This document shows, piece by piece, positions 21,091-31,167 of a DNA stretch of 64,000 nucleotides. The position numbers were made by a program, and so were the translations under genes. The stretch lies in the NCBI GenBank assembly GCA_947095585.1, contig OX352764.1, positions 72,621,536-72,685,535 of the forward strand, written 5' to 3'. This stretch comes from Nephrocerus scutellatus (taxonomy: Eukaryota; Arthropoda; Insecta; Diptera; Pipunculidae). The notes under the pieces were generated by a model. That model had not been told where the DNA came from. It was given only the letters and a program-made list of their open reading frames with translations, and made no database searches. Each line of letters starts with the position of its first letter. Position 1 is the stretch's first letter.

Positions 21091-21274
21091 TTTTATTTTA
21101 TTGATTTTCGTTATGCCTAAAAAGATCAATCTGCGTTTAATACTTCGTTTACATTTGGATAGTAAGTATAGTTTGATATTATAGATTAAATGATAAGTGT
21201 AAATTTAAACTGTAATATAATGAATATGTAATTAAGTATCCTAAATATTTTAGTGTGGTGATACTAAAATTTAA

Positions 21275-21885
21275 TAAACTTTTAAATTTAGAACACATTG
21301 TTTTATGAATAATTGATCCATTATTAGTGATTAGAAAATGTGCTTGTATGTGCCGCTCGCTGTTTCCGGGATGTAGTTCAACGATCCTTCCGATTATCCA
21401 TCGTGTTGACGGTAGATTTTCGTCTTTTACGATCACGATGTCATTAAGTTTTATATTCTCATGTTTAATAATCCATTTGGATCTTCTTTGTAAGCTGCTT
21501 AAATAATCCCGAAGCCATCGAAATATGCTGCTTGAGTTTCTTAACAAGCTCCCATCTGGCGTTGGCTGATAATTTGACGTTTAGCAGATCATCTTCTGGT
21601 AACGTATGAAGTGCTCGTCCAATAGTAAAGTGGGATGGCGTCAAACATATGTCATTTATATCCATGGATGAATCAATTGCACACAAAGGACGAGAATTGA
21701 GTATGCTTTCTATGCCGGTCTTAAAAGTTGCAAACTCTTCCAGAGACAGGATAGAATCACCAACAACCCGTCTAAGGTGAGTTTTGGCTGCTTTTACGGC
21801 TGCTTCCCATAATCCGTTCATGTGAGACGCACCTGGTGGGTTAAAATGCCATATAACTTCTTGCCTTAAAAGAGAAGAACTGAGG
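21275..21885 (-). pseudogene. pol: BEL/Pao integrase C-terminus with DUF5641 domain
   Basis: The minus frame reads VIWHFNPPGASHMNGLWEAA, then LRRVVGDSILSLEEF, LNSRPLCAI and LTPSHFTIGRALHT, which is the end of a BEL/Pao integrase core. After a one-base shift near 21500 comes WLRDYLSSLQRRSKW and DIVIVKDENLPSTRWIIGRI, the DUF5641 domain that closes BEL polyproteins. The fragment begins at about 21885 inside the core and fades at about 21275. No LTR was found, so this is an isolated relic. Confidence 0.88.
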
Positions 21886-22040
21886 TTAGAAATTATATTT
21901 TTATATCGAAGAAATATATTTTAAAAAAATAAAAATATATTTATAATAAAAATGTTTTCACAAAAGTAATTTTTTATTTTATTCACAACTTATACAACTT
22001 ATTTGATTGAAAACTTATTGGATTTCACATTTGTATTCTA

Positions 22041-22069
22041 CTAGCTGGCCCGGCAAACTTCGTTTTGCC
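22041..22069 (-). mobile_element. Helitron 3' terminus (hairpin plus CTAG)
   Basis: On the minus strand GGCAAAACGAAGTTTGCC (22069-22052) can fold as a hairpin; GGGCCAG and CTAG follow, ending at 22041, with T as next base. A terminal hairpin about 10 bases from CTRR with insertion before T is the Helitron 3' signature. A degraded second version lies at about 22235-22270. It sits downstream of the helicase at 22311-23872 in the right orientation. Confidence 0.75.
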
Positions 22070-22310
22070 CAATAGATTTTTTGATTGAATTAATTTCGAG
22101 CATTCATGATTCCACCCGAATTTTTTTTTTGATCGAATATTATCGATAGTTAACAGATGACGCAATAATATAATTTTAATTATAGATTGAAAGAAACACT
22201 TTTCGAATTTAATTGAATTCATTATCCTATATTTATACGGAAAGCTGACCCGACGGACTTCGTTCAGTCCAAAATTTGGCGAAAATAGAATAAAATCAAG
22301 TAATAATAAT

Positions 22311-23872
22311 TCATCGGATTCTATTCGTTTTATTGAAATCTAAAAAAAATAGAACAATGATTGTATTCAATTTAAGGCTGCATGATATACTACATTTTTG
22401 GTTTTCTGCTCTGGAGCGTAAACGAAGAGTGAGGATGGTTTCCCAACTCGGGAACACGCCACATATAGCTGGCCGTGTGAAAAGCATGACATTTCCAGAT
22501 TTATGCCGCACACTTCCAGCGACTGCCCTTGTGAATTATTTATGGTCATCGCAAATGCAAGTTTCACTAGGAACTGAACGCGTTTGAACTGGAACGGCAA
22601 ATCGGTTGAAGTCAGGGGAATTCGCGGAATTAGGCATTCTTCTTCCTTGAACGACCTTTTCAAAATCCTTGCTAATATTACATTGTTCATTAGCTTCGTC
22701 ACAATCAGTCTGGTTCCATTGCACAGTTTCAGGGCATACAGACACAGAGATTTCGAAGTATAATGATGACAGATCCAACTTTAAGACGCAAATGATGATG
22801 CGGCATACCGGGCAAATCCAAAAAGTTAAGGAATTCCACTGGATAATTGACGACTTCGTCTTCGTTTTCAACGCGATCGATCGATTTGAATCATCCAATT
22901 CAAGTCATTGACATCAATATTTTTCGCTGCTAAAATTGCGCGTACGCTCAACCAATCGTAGTTACGATAATTTCGACCAATGTTCGGATATACTAGTGAT
23001 GAGTTCATCTTTCGTTGAAGTGAATTTGCAAATTTCAGATGGAATCGATATTAAACCACTTGAAGTATCTACAGGAATTTGTCCATTTCCGATTCTCAGC
23101 AGTTCTTTGGAGAAAACTTCTGCGGTTCTATCCTGTTGCAAGAACACTCGCATATTCATACTCAATCAAATGGTTTCAACTTGAGACACGCGTTTAATTC
23201 ATCCGTCGCTGTTGATTTCGGAATCGCGGGAAGTTTTTGTCGGAAGTCGCCCGCCAACAGTATCATCACGTCACCAAAGCGACGATTATTGTTGCGTAAA
23301 TCTTTCAATGTTCGATCGAGTGCTTCTAATGATCGTTTGTGCGCCATCGTGCACTTATCCCATATGATCAATTTACAGTTTTTTTAATACTTTTGCCATG
23401 GCTGATTGCTTTGAAATGTTGCAAACAGGATTCTCGTTGATTTGCAGGTTTAACGGAAGCTTCAGTGCTGAATGTGCCGTTCTTCCACCTTCCAACAGTG
23501 TTGCAGCAATTCCGGTAGATGCGAGAGCTAACGCAATGCCACTTTGAGCACGTGTTGCTGCTAATATCAATGATACCAGGAAAGTTTTCCCAGTTCCGCC
23601 GGGCGCATCATGGAAAAATAGTCCACCGTTTCCATCATCGACAGCCTTCATCAGTTGATCACATGCACTCTTTTGCTGTTCATTCAACAGTGGAACATTT
23701 GTTTGAACTTGTTGTTGCAAAGTGGTCGTGTCGTAAGCACGCTTGCGTTCCAATTCTCGATTCAATACATCTCTAGTTTGACGACTTGGCGCTGGCATAT
23801 GAATTTCAGTCAAAAGTTTGCCACTCCTAAGCAAACACAAGTCTTCAATCAGTCAGTTCAGCTTCATTGTGT
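22311..23872 (-). pseudogene. Helitron 1 Pif1-type helicase, C-terminal part
   Basis: Motifs in order on the minus strand: LIEDLCLLRSGKLL at about 23850; Walker A in FFHDAPGGTGKTFLVSLIL; then LIIWDKCTMAHKRSLEALDR, where the Walker B glutamate position is K; then LLAGDFRQKLPAIP; and IPLTSTDLPFQFKRVQFLVK with AMTINNSQGQSLEVCGINL and SHGQLYVACSRVGKP at the C-terminus. Frameshifts separate frames at 23840-23373, 23371-23162, 23165-22962, 22898-22536 and 22702-22367. The helicase unwinds DNA during rolling-circle transposition. Upstream exchange with the N-terminal part at 26582-26011 is broken by a 2118-bp insertion. Confidence 0.9.
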
Positions 23873-24221
23873 TGTAACGGAGTTTCCCAGCCGGGGTAGA
23901 ACTCAGTGTGACCAGGGTTCGATTTAAATTTGGTCGTTACAATAATAAAATTTGTTTTGTTAAGGGTTTGGAATCTTCTCTTTATTTATTTTAATTCTAT
24001 TCAATATTTAATACAAGATGATGATATACAAAGATGATTGATTGATTAGGAAATTAAGGTTTATGTTATATAACGTTTGATAATTCTCCTGTGAAAAGAG
24101 GTTAGGAAGTTAATTGTTCATGTTATATAAAGTTTGTTAATTCTCCTGTGAAAAGATAGTAGGAAGTTAATGATTATTTTACATAAAGTTTGCTATAATG
24201 CTGTGAGGGCGGATGATTGCA

Positions 24222-25010
24222 CAGCGTGTAGCTTCAGCGGTAATGGCAAGGTAAGCACTCTTAAGCCACTAATGTGAGAATTCAGTCGACGTTGCAGCGT
24301 TTAGCTTCAGCGGTAATGGCAAGGTAAGTACTCTTAAGCCACTAATGTGAGGGTTCAGTTAGCGTCGCAGCGTTTAGCTGCAGCGGTAATGGCAAGGTAA
24401 GCACTCTTAAGCCACTAATCTGAGAATTCAGTTGACGTTGCAGCGTTTAGCTGCAGCGGTAATGGCAAGGTAAGCACTCTTAAGTAACTAATGTGAGAAT
24501 TCAGTTGACGTTGCAGCGTTTAGCTTCAGCGGTAATGGCAAGGTAAGTACTCTTAAGCCACTAATGGGAGGATTCAGTCGGCGTCGCAGCGTTTAGCTGC
24601 AGCGGTAATGGCAAGGTAAGCACTCTTAAGCCACTAATGTGAGAATTCAGTTGACGTTGCAGCGTTTAGCTTCAGCGATAATGGCAAGGTAAATACTCTT
24701 AAGCCACTAATGTGAGGATTCAGTCGGCGTCGCAGCGTTTAGCTGCAGCGGTAATGGCAAGGTAAGCACTCTTAAGCCACTAATGTGAGAATTCAGTTGA
24801 CGTTGCAGCGTTTAGCTTCAGCGGTAATGGCAAGGTAAATACTCTTAAGCCACTAATGTGAGGATTCAGTCAACGTTGCAGCGTTTAGCTTCAGCGGTAA
24901 TGGCAAGGTAAATACTCTTAAGCCACTAATGTGAGGATTCAGTCAACGTTGCAGCGTTTAGCTTCAGCGGTAATGGCAAGGTAAGCACTCTTAAGCCACT
25001 AATGTGATTC
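24222..25010. repeat. Eleven tandem copies of a 73-bp unit
   Basis: CAGCGT recurs every 73 bases from 24222 to 24952. Each unit contains CAGCGGTAATGGCAAGGTAA and CTCTTAAGCCACTAATGTGA. Variants (GGTAAGC or GGTAAAT, CTTCAG or CTGCAG) alternate among neighbours. The array lies inside the probable solo LTR, downstream of its promoter. Confidence 0.95.
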
Positions 25011-25030
25011 CGAAAGGAACTCAGGAAGAC

Positions 25031-25064
25031 TGCCCTCTCTATCGAGCTGCGTGCTCCTTTTATA
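25031..25064 (-). promoter_or_regulatory. TATA box and initiator of the solo LTR
   Basis: TATAAAAGG at 25064-25056 on the minus strand lies 33 bases before the A of GGGCAGTC (25031), matching insect core-promoter spacing. It would place the U3/R border near 25031. Confidence 0.5.
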
Positions 25065-26004
25065 CTTTTCCGTTGATGTTTTTCTTCGGTTTTCCACTGT
25101 ATAGTCCGATACAGATTGCCATATATTGTTGGCAATATACATGGTCGACTTGTTTTGAAAACATGTTTCATGTTTGGTCGCATTGCAATATACATGCAAT
25201 ATACATGTTTTTGACGTATTGCAATATACATGAAAGATACATGTTTCGGTTTTAATATACGCATGCTCTGCCATATGCGTGTAGTGTATTTGTTTGGACT
25301 TTTACTCATCTCTGCTGACGTCATTTGCACATTTCGTTTTGAAAACGGTTTGTGTTTTAAAAAGTTTCGGTCATCGACCCCATCAGCCGTTTGTCTGAAG
25401 TTAGTGCTGTGCATTGGGTTCCGATCGGTGCGTAAGCGTCCACTGCCGCCTGGGTGCGAGTGGGACGGCCGTATTTTCGGGCGAATTCAATACTGCTCCT
25501 GTCTTGTGCTGCATATTCTCCTTTTTTTTTTTGTCTCTTCTATTATCTTCTGTTCGCCTATGACTCCCATTAGATCAGTTACGCCGGATTGGTCACTGTG
25601 GTTTCGCTCGACTCGGTGGTAGTTAGGTTCACCGGCTGTGGTTGGTTCTCCTCTTAGTATTTGCCTGTTTTTATGAGAGAGCGAGAGTGGTGGATATTGA
25701 GTCATTTTCGTGTTGTATTAGGTGCTTATCGAATATAATTTCCACTCTTCTTTGGTATTGAGTGATTTTGTTTTTTTTTATTTGTTTTGCTTAGTGAGAA
25801 CACTGTTTACATACATTTGATTGGTGCTGCTTTATTAATTCAATAATTCATGTATGTATTTAGAACAAAGTTTTAACAAAGAATAAGAAAAATGAGAAAA
25901 ATATGATGGTGATGGAATGATGAGGTGGTGGTATACATAATGCGTATTGTGTAGGGAAATTCTTCGTTCTGCGCGGAATTTCCCTTCACAGTGTCATCGT
26001 TCAT

Positions 26005-26582
26005 TTGTAATTAGAAATTTCCTGTCGCGACTCGAAAGCGATGCAAAATGTCTTCTGCGATGTCATCTTTGTACGTATCACATAATTGACGTGGGTTTGA
26101 AGGCTGACATGTCGAAATAATAATAGCGAAAAGTGTACGAACTTGATTGGCGGGCGAAGAAGCTATTGCATCGTCTAGCGTTTGATTCCAGTGATTGCCG
26201 TGTTCAAGCAATTGTAACTGTTGACATGCTTTTCGAAATGTTGCACACACCGTACCATTTAAAGTCCTCAATGACTCAAATGAAGTTGAACCGCGCACGT
26301 TCAATGTTCACCGGAATTTGTTGTTGTCGTTCAATATTCGCACGTTGTGGATCTTGCTTCATCACTTTACCGTGCACGAACATCTTTTCTTCTCAATTGT
26401 TGTTGCTCATTGTAAACTTCATTGACGTCTTCTGAATGTCGCGCACGATTTTGAATCATTCTGATTCGAGCTGATTCCCTTTCAATAGCACGTTCCTCTT
26501 CTGTTCGACGTGCTGCGGCATTTCGGTGTCGCGTTGCATTCTGGGAACGCCGACCAATGTTACCACGACCTCTTCTTGGCAT
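26005..26582 (-). pseudogene. Helitron 1 N-terminus fused to pre-helicase region (Rep deleted)
   Basis: The frame starts MPRRGRGNIGRRSQNATRHR, the usual basic opening of insect Helitron proteins, and runs about 70 residues. After a frame change it resumes with TFRKACQQLQLLEHGNHWNQ, then FAIIISTCQPSNPRQLCDTY and DDIAEDILHRFRVA, sequence that normally precedes the helicase. The HUH Rep domain is absent, so about 800 residues are deleted. The copy ends at LQMNDD by the solo LTR and resumes at 23872. Confidence 0.85.
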
Positions 26583-26727
26583 CGTAACAAATATCGAACT
26601 GTAAATGATCATCACTTTGTATAAACCGCACAAAAAGTTTTCTTATTTTTTATTTACACGGGTATGATTTATTTCTCAATTAATTATTACACAGTTCAAC
26701 ACTTTGACTACTTCTTTTTCTTCTCAC

Positions 26728-26757
26728 TGTATGCTGCGATTTCGTTCCCTTTTTATA
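26728..26757 (-). promoter_or_regulatory. Possible TATA/initiator ahead of Helitron 1 ORF
   Basis: TATAAAAAGGG starts at 26757 on the minus strand, and the A of ATACAGTGAG lies 29 bases downstream at 26728, about 145 bases ahead of the MPRRGRGN start codon. Motif and spacing fit a core promoter; function is inference. Confidence 0.4.
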
Positions 26758-26759
26758 TC

Positions 26760-27447
26760 CAGAAGTGCGACTCTCGATCTTTCCTTATTGCGCTGTTGCA
26801 GCTAAATTGTCCATGTATTTGTGTATTTATTTGAGGCGAATCTGTTACGTCATCGTTGTAATTGTAAACATCTTGCATGCTCTACTTCCATCGGTCACGC
26901 CCATCTATCTTCTGGAATATTTCTGTGTTTTGCTGTAACCATCGTCAGTTTGCATTTGTAACTCATCGCGTTAATATCTGTCGTTCGATGCCAAATAAAT
27001 ATCTATCATAAAAACTGCGCCGTTGAGGTTCGGACCATAGATCTTCGCCTGCAACTGTCACCACTCGGCTAACGACGACTCTGTTGTGATCTACGTGTAT
27101 GTTAGGCATAATCGTCACAATATATATTTTAATATTTCTGCCTTTGTAACCTCTGATGATCACTCGAGGATATTCGCCAAAAGAATATACTGAGCTTGGC
27201 TTTCAAAAATAGCAAGTCACGAAATTTCCCCCATAGAATTTAAATTCTCCATGACTCAATTATCAACTCTCACTCCTATATTCCGCGCATTAAAATCACG
27301 CTTAATCAAAATTGTATAAAATCAACTCATTATGCTGAAAATATATACTAATCTATTACATTTTTCTTATCATGCACTCGGCATAATTGTTTTGATTTTA
27401 CTTTAAAGAATATTAAACTGGATCATCAGCTGTTTTGTGTTTATAAA
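26760..27447. other. No recognised gene between two Helitron copies
   Basis: A 66-residue minus frame at 27163-26963 (HVDHNRVVVSRVVTVAGEDL) has protein-like composition but no family I can name. The rest is AT-rich. Confidence 0.35.
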
Positions 27448-28150
27448 TCTTTATAAATAAAAATGAATGTTGCTAAGCGCAAAACTCGAGAACGGCTCCA
27501 CCAATTTTTTTTTGTATGTTCCTTAAGGTACACGGAAGGTTTTTATAAAGAGAAAATAAAAAAAAACAACACTTTTTTTTAGCTGTCAAACAGTTGACGT
27601 AACTTGTCAACGTCAATCTAAACAAAACAAATTATTTATGGTATACATTCGAGTTGATTAGACTGTATGAATATCAATTTATGCATGTGAAAAAAAGTAA
27701 TGAAAGACAATATTATAGTAATAATATTCTTCTGTGCGTGGCTGTTCTTGTTTTTTTTTATATTTTTACTTCTCTTGAAAACCAACTGTGTGTTCCGCGT
27801 GATTACGTTTAGACCCATGCCGCCAAAACGTGGTGACAGTAATTTGGGTCGAAGAACTCGAAATGCTACAAACCAAGCAAATTTTAAATCTAATCGGACT
27901 ACAGAACAACGTGAAGAGCGAAATGAAATTGAAAGGATTAGGTTACGTGCAACGCGTCGTCTTCGAACTGCTTCCAATGCTGTACGAGCGGCTTTCAGTT
28001 ACGATGTTTCAATTGACTACAGTTCCTACAAATGCATTGCTATTGGACCTATGAACTTAGTTTGCCCATATTGTAAGGCATTGAAATACAAAAATGAAGC
28101 AAATGGATTGTGTTGGGCAAATAGAAAACTTTCAATCTGTGGTTCTCCAT
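27448..28150 (+). pseudogene. Helitron 3: 5' terminus and protein N-terminus
   Basis: TCTTTATAAATAAAAATGAA at 27448, followed by CGAGAACGGCTCCACCAATT, matches the leader typical of insect Helitron 5' ends, which begin TC. About 370 bases later the plus frame reads MPPKRGDSNLGRRTRNATNQ, TTEQREERNEIERIRLRAT and AAFSYDVSIDYSSYKC, then a zinc-like pair VCPYCKALKYKNEANGLCW. The protein stops there: sequence meets an inverted Helitron fragment and a 133-bp duplication. Only about 115 residues of Helitron protein remain. Confidence 0.8.
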
Positions 28151-28292
28151 CGGTGGTACTACAAATGCATTGCTATTGGACCTATGAACTTAGTTTGCCC
28201 ATATTGTAAGGCATTGAAATACAAAAATGAAGCAAATGGATTGTGTTGGGCAAATAGAAAACTTTCAAAATGTGGTTCTCCATCGGTGGTAC
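28027..28292. repeat. Tandem duplication, 133-bp period
   Basis: TACAAATGCATTGCTATTGG begins at 28027 and again at 28160. Both copies contain the zinc-like Helitron segment and the start of the inverted neighbour, with few differences (CAATCTG against CAAAATG). The duplication therefore happened after the two Helitron pieces were joined. Confidence 0.9.
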
Positions 28293-29508
28293 TAAAAATG
28301 ACCGCAACATCTGTTTGAATAGCATCATTAAATCTTCTAATTACTGTTAACTTTAATAACCATAGAACCTCCTTATAAATGTTAACAGATCTATTGCAAA
28401 ATTCATGCATCGATTTAAAAGATCGAAAAAATGGATTTACTCTATCTAATTCAATTGCAATTTCCCGCATTAATTGATTTTCACACGCCCATAGACGAAA
28501 GTGACTGTTTCGTACGCTATAAACTAGCCTCGAAAGTAGCCCATAACAACACTAGTTATGTTATGATATAAACGTCTTTTGTTATTTACTACAATCTGAG
28601 CGAACACATTGCGCATGAGCAAGAATTCTATTTTGTTTGTCGTTTGTGATTTCTGCTTCTCTCTCGATTTAGCAGAAAAACCGGTTTGGACGCGTTAAAA
28701 ATAGCATACACGACTCGCAGAAAAGTGCTCATCGTGCTCGTTAGATTGCCGTTTCGACCTAGCACGATAAAATCCACTTTCCTTGCTCGTTCTGTAATAT
28801 ACTATATCACAACGCATATTTGCGTTTTCACGTAACCTCAAATTAACCGCAGTTTCAATATCATAAAAGTACAACTGCGCATAGCATGGACTCCTACCAT
28901 ATTCAGTTATCAAAGCACCTGCACGATGATAAAAGACGTCATGAATTTGAAATAATAGACTCCCTGCATAGAATTTGTATCAATTTTTGCTTCTGAACTA
29001 ACCATTTCAAATGCTGAATTAAAAGCGAATATTTTCCGAAAAGTTCTTTGATTTACGTTTTTCAAGAAATTACATGAATTCAATCGATTGAACAAATTAT
29101 TAAAAAACCTATTTTCAAAAAATGGCAACAAAGAAACTTTCCCTTTATGACAATATGATGTAAAATAAGTTGACTCATTTTGAGTTATTTCAAACTGAAA
29201 ATGTTTAGCATTACAAAAACGACATATTAAATCCATTGATCCACAATTATGAGATGACTAATCAAATTTCTTGGAATAATATTCAAGGCGCATTTAAAAT
29301 TATCCGGAAAAAGGTCTAAATTATTATTTTCATTATTTTCGTTATCATTTTGCCGATAATCTGTGTTGATGTTTCTACGTCTATTTGAACTGTTATTATT
29401 GACATTATTTTCATTATTTCTACTGTTATTATTTCGCAACAGATAATGAGTCCTATTCTGTTGTCTTTCGGTTCGACCATTTAATGAACAACGCCAAGGC
29501 ATAATCAA
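28260..29508 (-). pseudogene. Helitron 4 N-terminal region, interrupted
   Basis: Minus frames: MPWRCSLNGRTERQQNRTH and an asparagine-rich stretch (29508-29227); ICRFCNAKHFQFEI and YCHKGKVSLLPF with FNSAFEMVSSEAKID (29236-28940), the region before the Helitron_like_N domain; and ALITEYGRSPCYAQLYFYDI to NANMRC (28920-28812). After a 321-bp insertion it goes on with ENQLMREIAIELDRVNPFFR and a piece ending STTDGEP at about 28260. The HUH and helicase domains are missing; orientation is opposite to Helitron 3. Confidence 0.8.
28486..28806. mobile_element. 321-bp insertion with 5-bp target duplication
   Basis: TCACA lies on both sides (28481-28485 and 28807-28811), and removing the insert restores the Helitron frame NMRCENQLMRE exactly. 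Its ends (CGCCCATAGACG and, from the other side, TATAGTATATTA) show no clear terminal inverted repeat, and it has no coding frame. It may be a short non-autonomous element or a small solo LTR; type unknown. Confidence 0.75.
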
Positions 29509-29700
29509 TAAGGAAACCCGTTATTAGGTTTTCTATTCCTGAAAAAAAAAAAACAAATTTCATGCCACCCCAAAATTAGAAATACAAACACTCACTTTGA
29601 ATTAAATCGAGAGTTCAAAACGCAAATGAAAATCAATAAACTAACAAAACTTTGATTCAATTTCAATAACACAATTTCAAAAGCGCACTTTGAATTATAT
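28812..29700 (-). other. Spacing between Helitron 4 and Helitron 2
   Basis: 28812-29508 is Helitron 4 coding sequence as described. 29509-29700 is AT-rich with no recognised motif and separates it from the tail of Helitron 2. Confidence 0.4.
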
Positions 29701-30300
29701 TAGACATTGACAATTAGAAATTGACAATTGATATTAGTGCTTGGCCACACAGGATTGGAATTGAAAGTCATGTCCATCGAAACAGGCAGGTTTTTAGTTA
29801 GTTGGAAAGAGAAAGCTTGATTCCACCGAAAAACCGCATGAAGCAAGGATGAACGTTCTATACGGCAAAACAAAAACAAATTGGCAAACACACACACAAA
29901 TTCTTCGTTATATGTAACCACAACGTTTATTGGCATGACTTTCATTACTACGCCTGTGGCTCGATGATGTTTTCGCCGATCTCAAGAAAATTTACCTTCA
30001 CATTTGGCAAATCTTCAGCGTACAATTGAGCTCGACGAAAGAGTGGCCAAACGATTTCGGCAATCTCATCCATCGCGCCATTCACGAGACTTTTGGCGGT
30101 GTCGATGTTACACCGAAGCATTACCTTTGCACCAACAAACAGCGTCAAAGTCTTAGCAATCCTCCAGTCTTATTGATGTCTTCTGGGAATAGCTTTTCAA
30201 TTTTTACCTTGCCGATGTCCTTGGTAGAGTCGGAGATACGGTCAGCTGCTCGAAGGTTCACCAATTGTTTGCCTTGTTGGGCATGGTATTAGAGAGCCTG
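29700..30300 (-). pseudogene. Helitron 2 helicase C-terminal part
   Basis: The frame at 30148-29948 reads FVGAKVMLRCNIDTAKSLVN and then AMDEIAEIVWPLF, matching the helicase segment between the ATPase core and the C-terminal motif VI region (GAKVMLRxNID...LVNGA). A further frame (29945-29700) has VPINVVVTYN-like sequence and then loses similarity. Motif VI was not found, so the end is truncated or eroded. Confidence 0.75.
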
Positions 30301-30309
30301 ACTGTTATG

Positions 30310-31043
30310 TTATGGATCGATGCGGAGTGCTCTTCCAATCGCGAACTCGTCACTGTGGTTTTTGTCGACTTTGTCAAGAAGAATCTTGATGTGATCCGCC
30401 TTTAGTTCACCAACTCGCAAGTCGTTAAGGAGGTTGATAAAAGTGGTGTCTCCTTGTTGTCGCATATTTCGAACGAGTTCGTAGAACGACAAACTTCGCC
30501 ACAAATGAGTTGCTGGTGCTGACCTCTTCGGTTGGTTGAAAACAGCGCTGCCTCGAACTGGTGGAAGTTGCAAACAACAAAATGTTTATACCGCCAAAGA
30601 TTACCATGCTGTTTCAGCTGTTGCAAACGAGAATTTAAATGTTCCAACATCTCGTATGGAACCATGGACATCTCGTCGACGATAAGAAACTCTGTGTTGT
30701 GCCATTGCAATCGCAATTGTTTTAAGTAAACCCCGGTAAGATTTGACAATCGCAGCAGTTTTCCATCGCGTTGAACGGGCAATTTGAACATTGAGTATAG
30801 AGTGCGCACAGAAATCAATTTAGCTGCGACACCAGTAAGCGCACCAACCTTCACTGAATCTTTTTTACCATTAAAACAGCGACGAATCTGCTCCTTGATC
30901 GAATTGAGGGTGAACGTCTTGCCAGTGTCAGCATTCACAGTGATGAACATTCTTAAGCGCTCCGATGATCCGGCCAGCTGCTTCTCGATGCTTTGCGTGA
31001 TGTGGTTGAAGAGATTTTTCTGATCTACATTCATCATCGCCAA
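30310..31043 (-). pseudogene. Helitron 2 Pif1-type helicase core
   Basis: The frame 31043-30402 gives MNVDQKNLFNHITQSIEKQL, then ITVNADTGKTFTLNSI, where the Walker A glycine is D (usual GNAGTGKT), ALTGVAAKLI and TEFLIVDEMSMVPYEML (Walker B DE intact). Frame 30573-30310 continues MQLPPVRGSAVFNQPKRSAP with LVRNMRQQGDTTFINLLNDL, after a shift near 30600. The domain would unwind DNA; the Walker A change would likely abolish ATP hydrolysis. Confidence 0.88.
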
Positions 31044-31167
31044 AGACGATTGGAAGTCATTCTCGTTCGGTCTAACATCGTTGTTTCCTTGATCGTTATC
31101 GGCGTTGTCATCGTTGATAACTGGATCAGCCAGCTGGATAAAAGCGTAAGCCTGATTAATTGCTTAA

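Larger units (their letters stand above)
23873..25990 (-). mobile_element. Probable 2.1-kb solo LTR inserted in Helitron 1
   Basis: The segment is bounded by TGTGAAGGGAAATTCC (25990 side) and CCGTTACA (23873 side) on the minus strand, and flanked by GTGT on both sides (23869-23872, 25991-25994). Removing it brings together Helitron sequence LQMNDD and IEDLCLL, adjacent in Helitron proteins. It has TG...CA ends, no coding frame, a TATA box with initiator at 25064-25031, and an 11-copy 73-bp array after that promoter. This fits an LTR with long U3 and U5; very long LTRs are known in the Ulysses/Osvaldo group, but that assignment is a guess. Confidence 0.65.

Noticed and set aside
24222..25010. 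CRISPR-like regular spacing
   Set aside because: The units are contiguous 73-bp repeats without unique spacers, in a eukaryotic mobile element.
24926..25414. 162-residue minus frame across the 73-bp array and LTR promoter
   Set aside because: It runs through non-coding repeats and a core promoter, with no motif.
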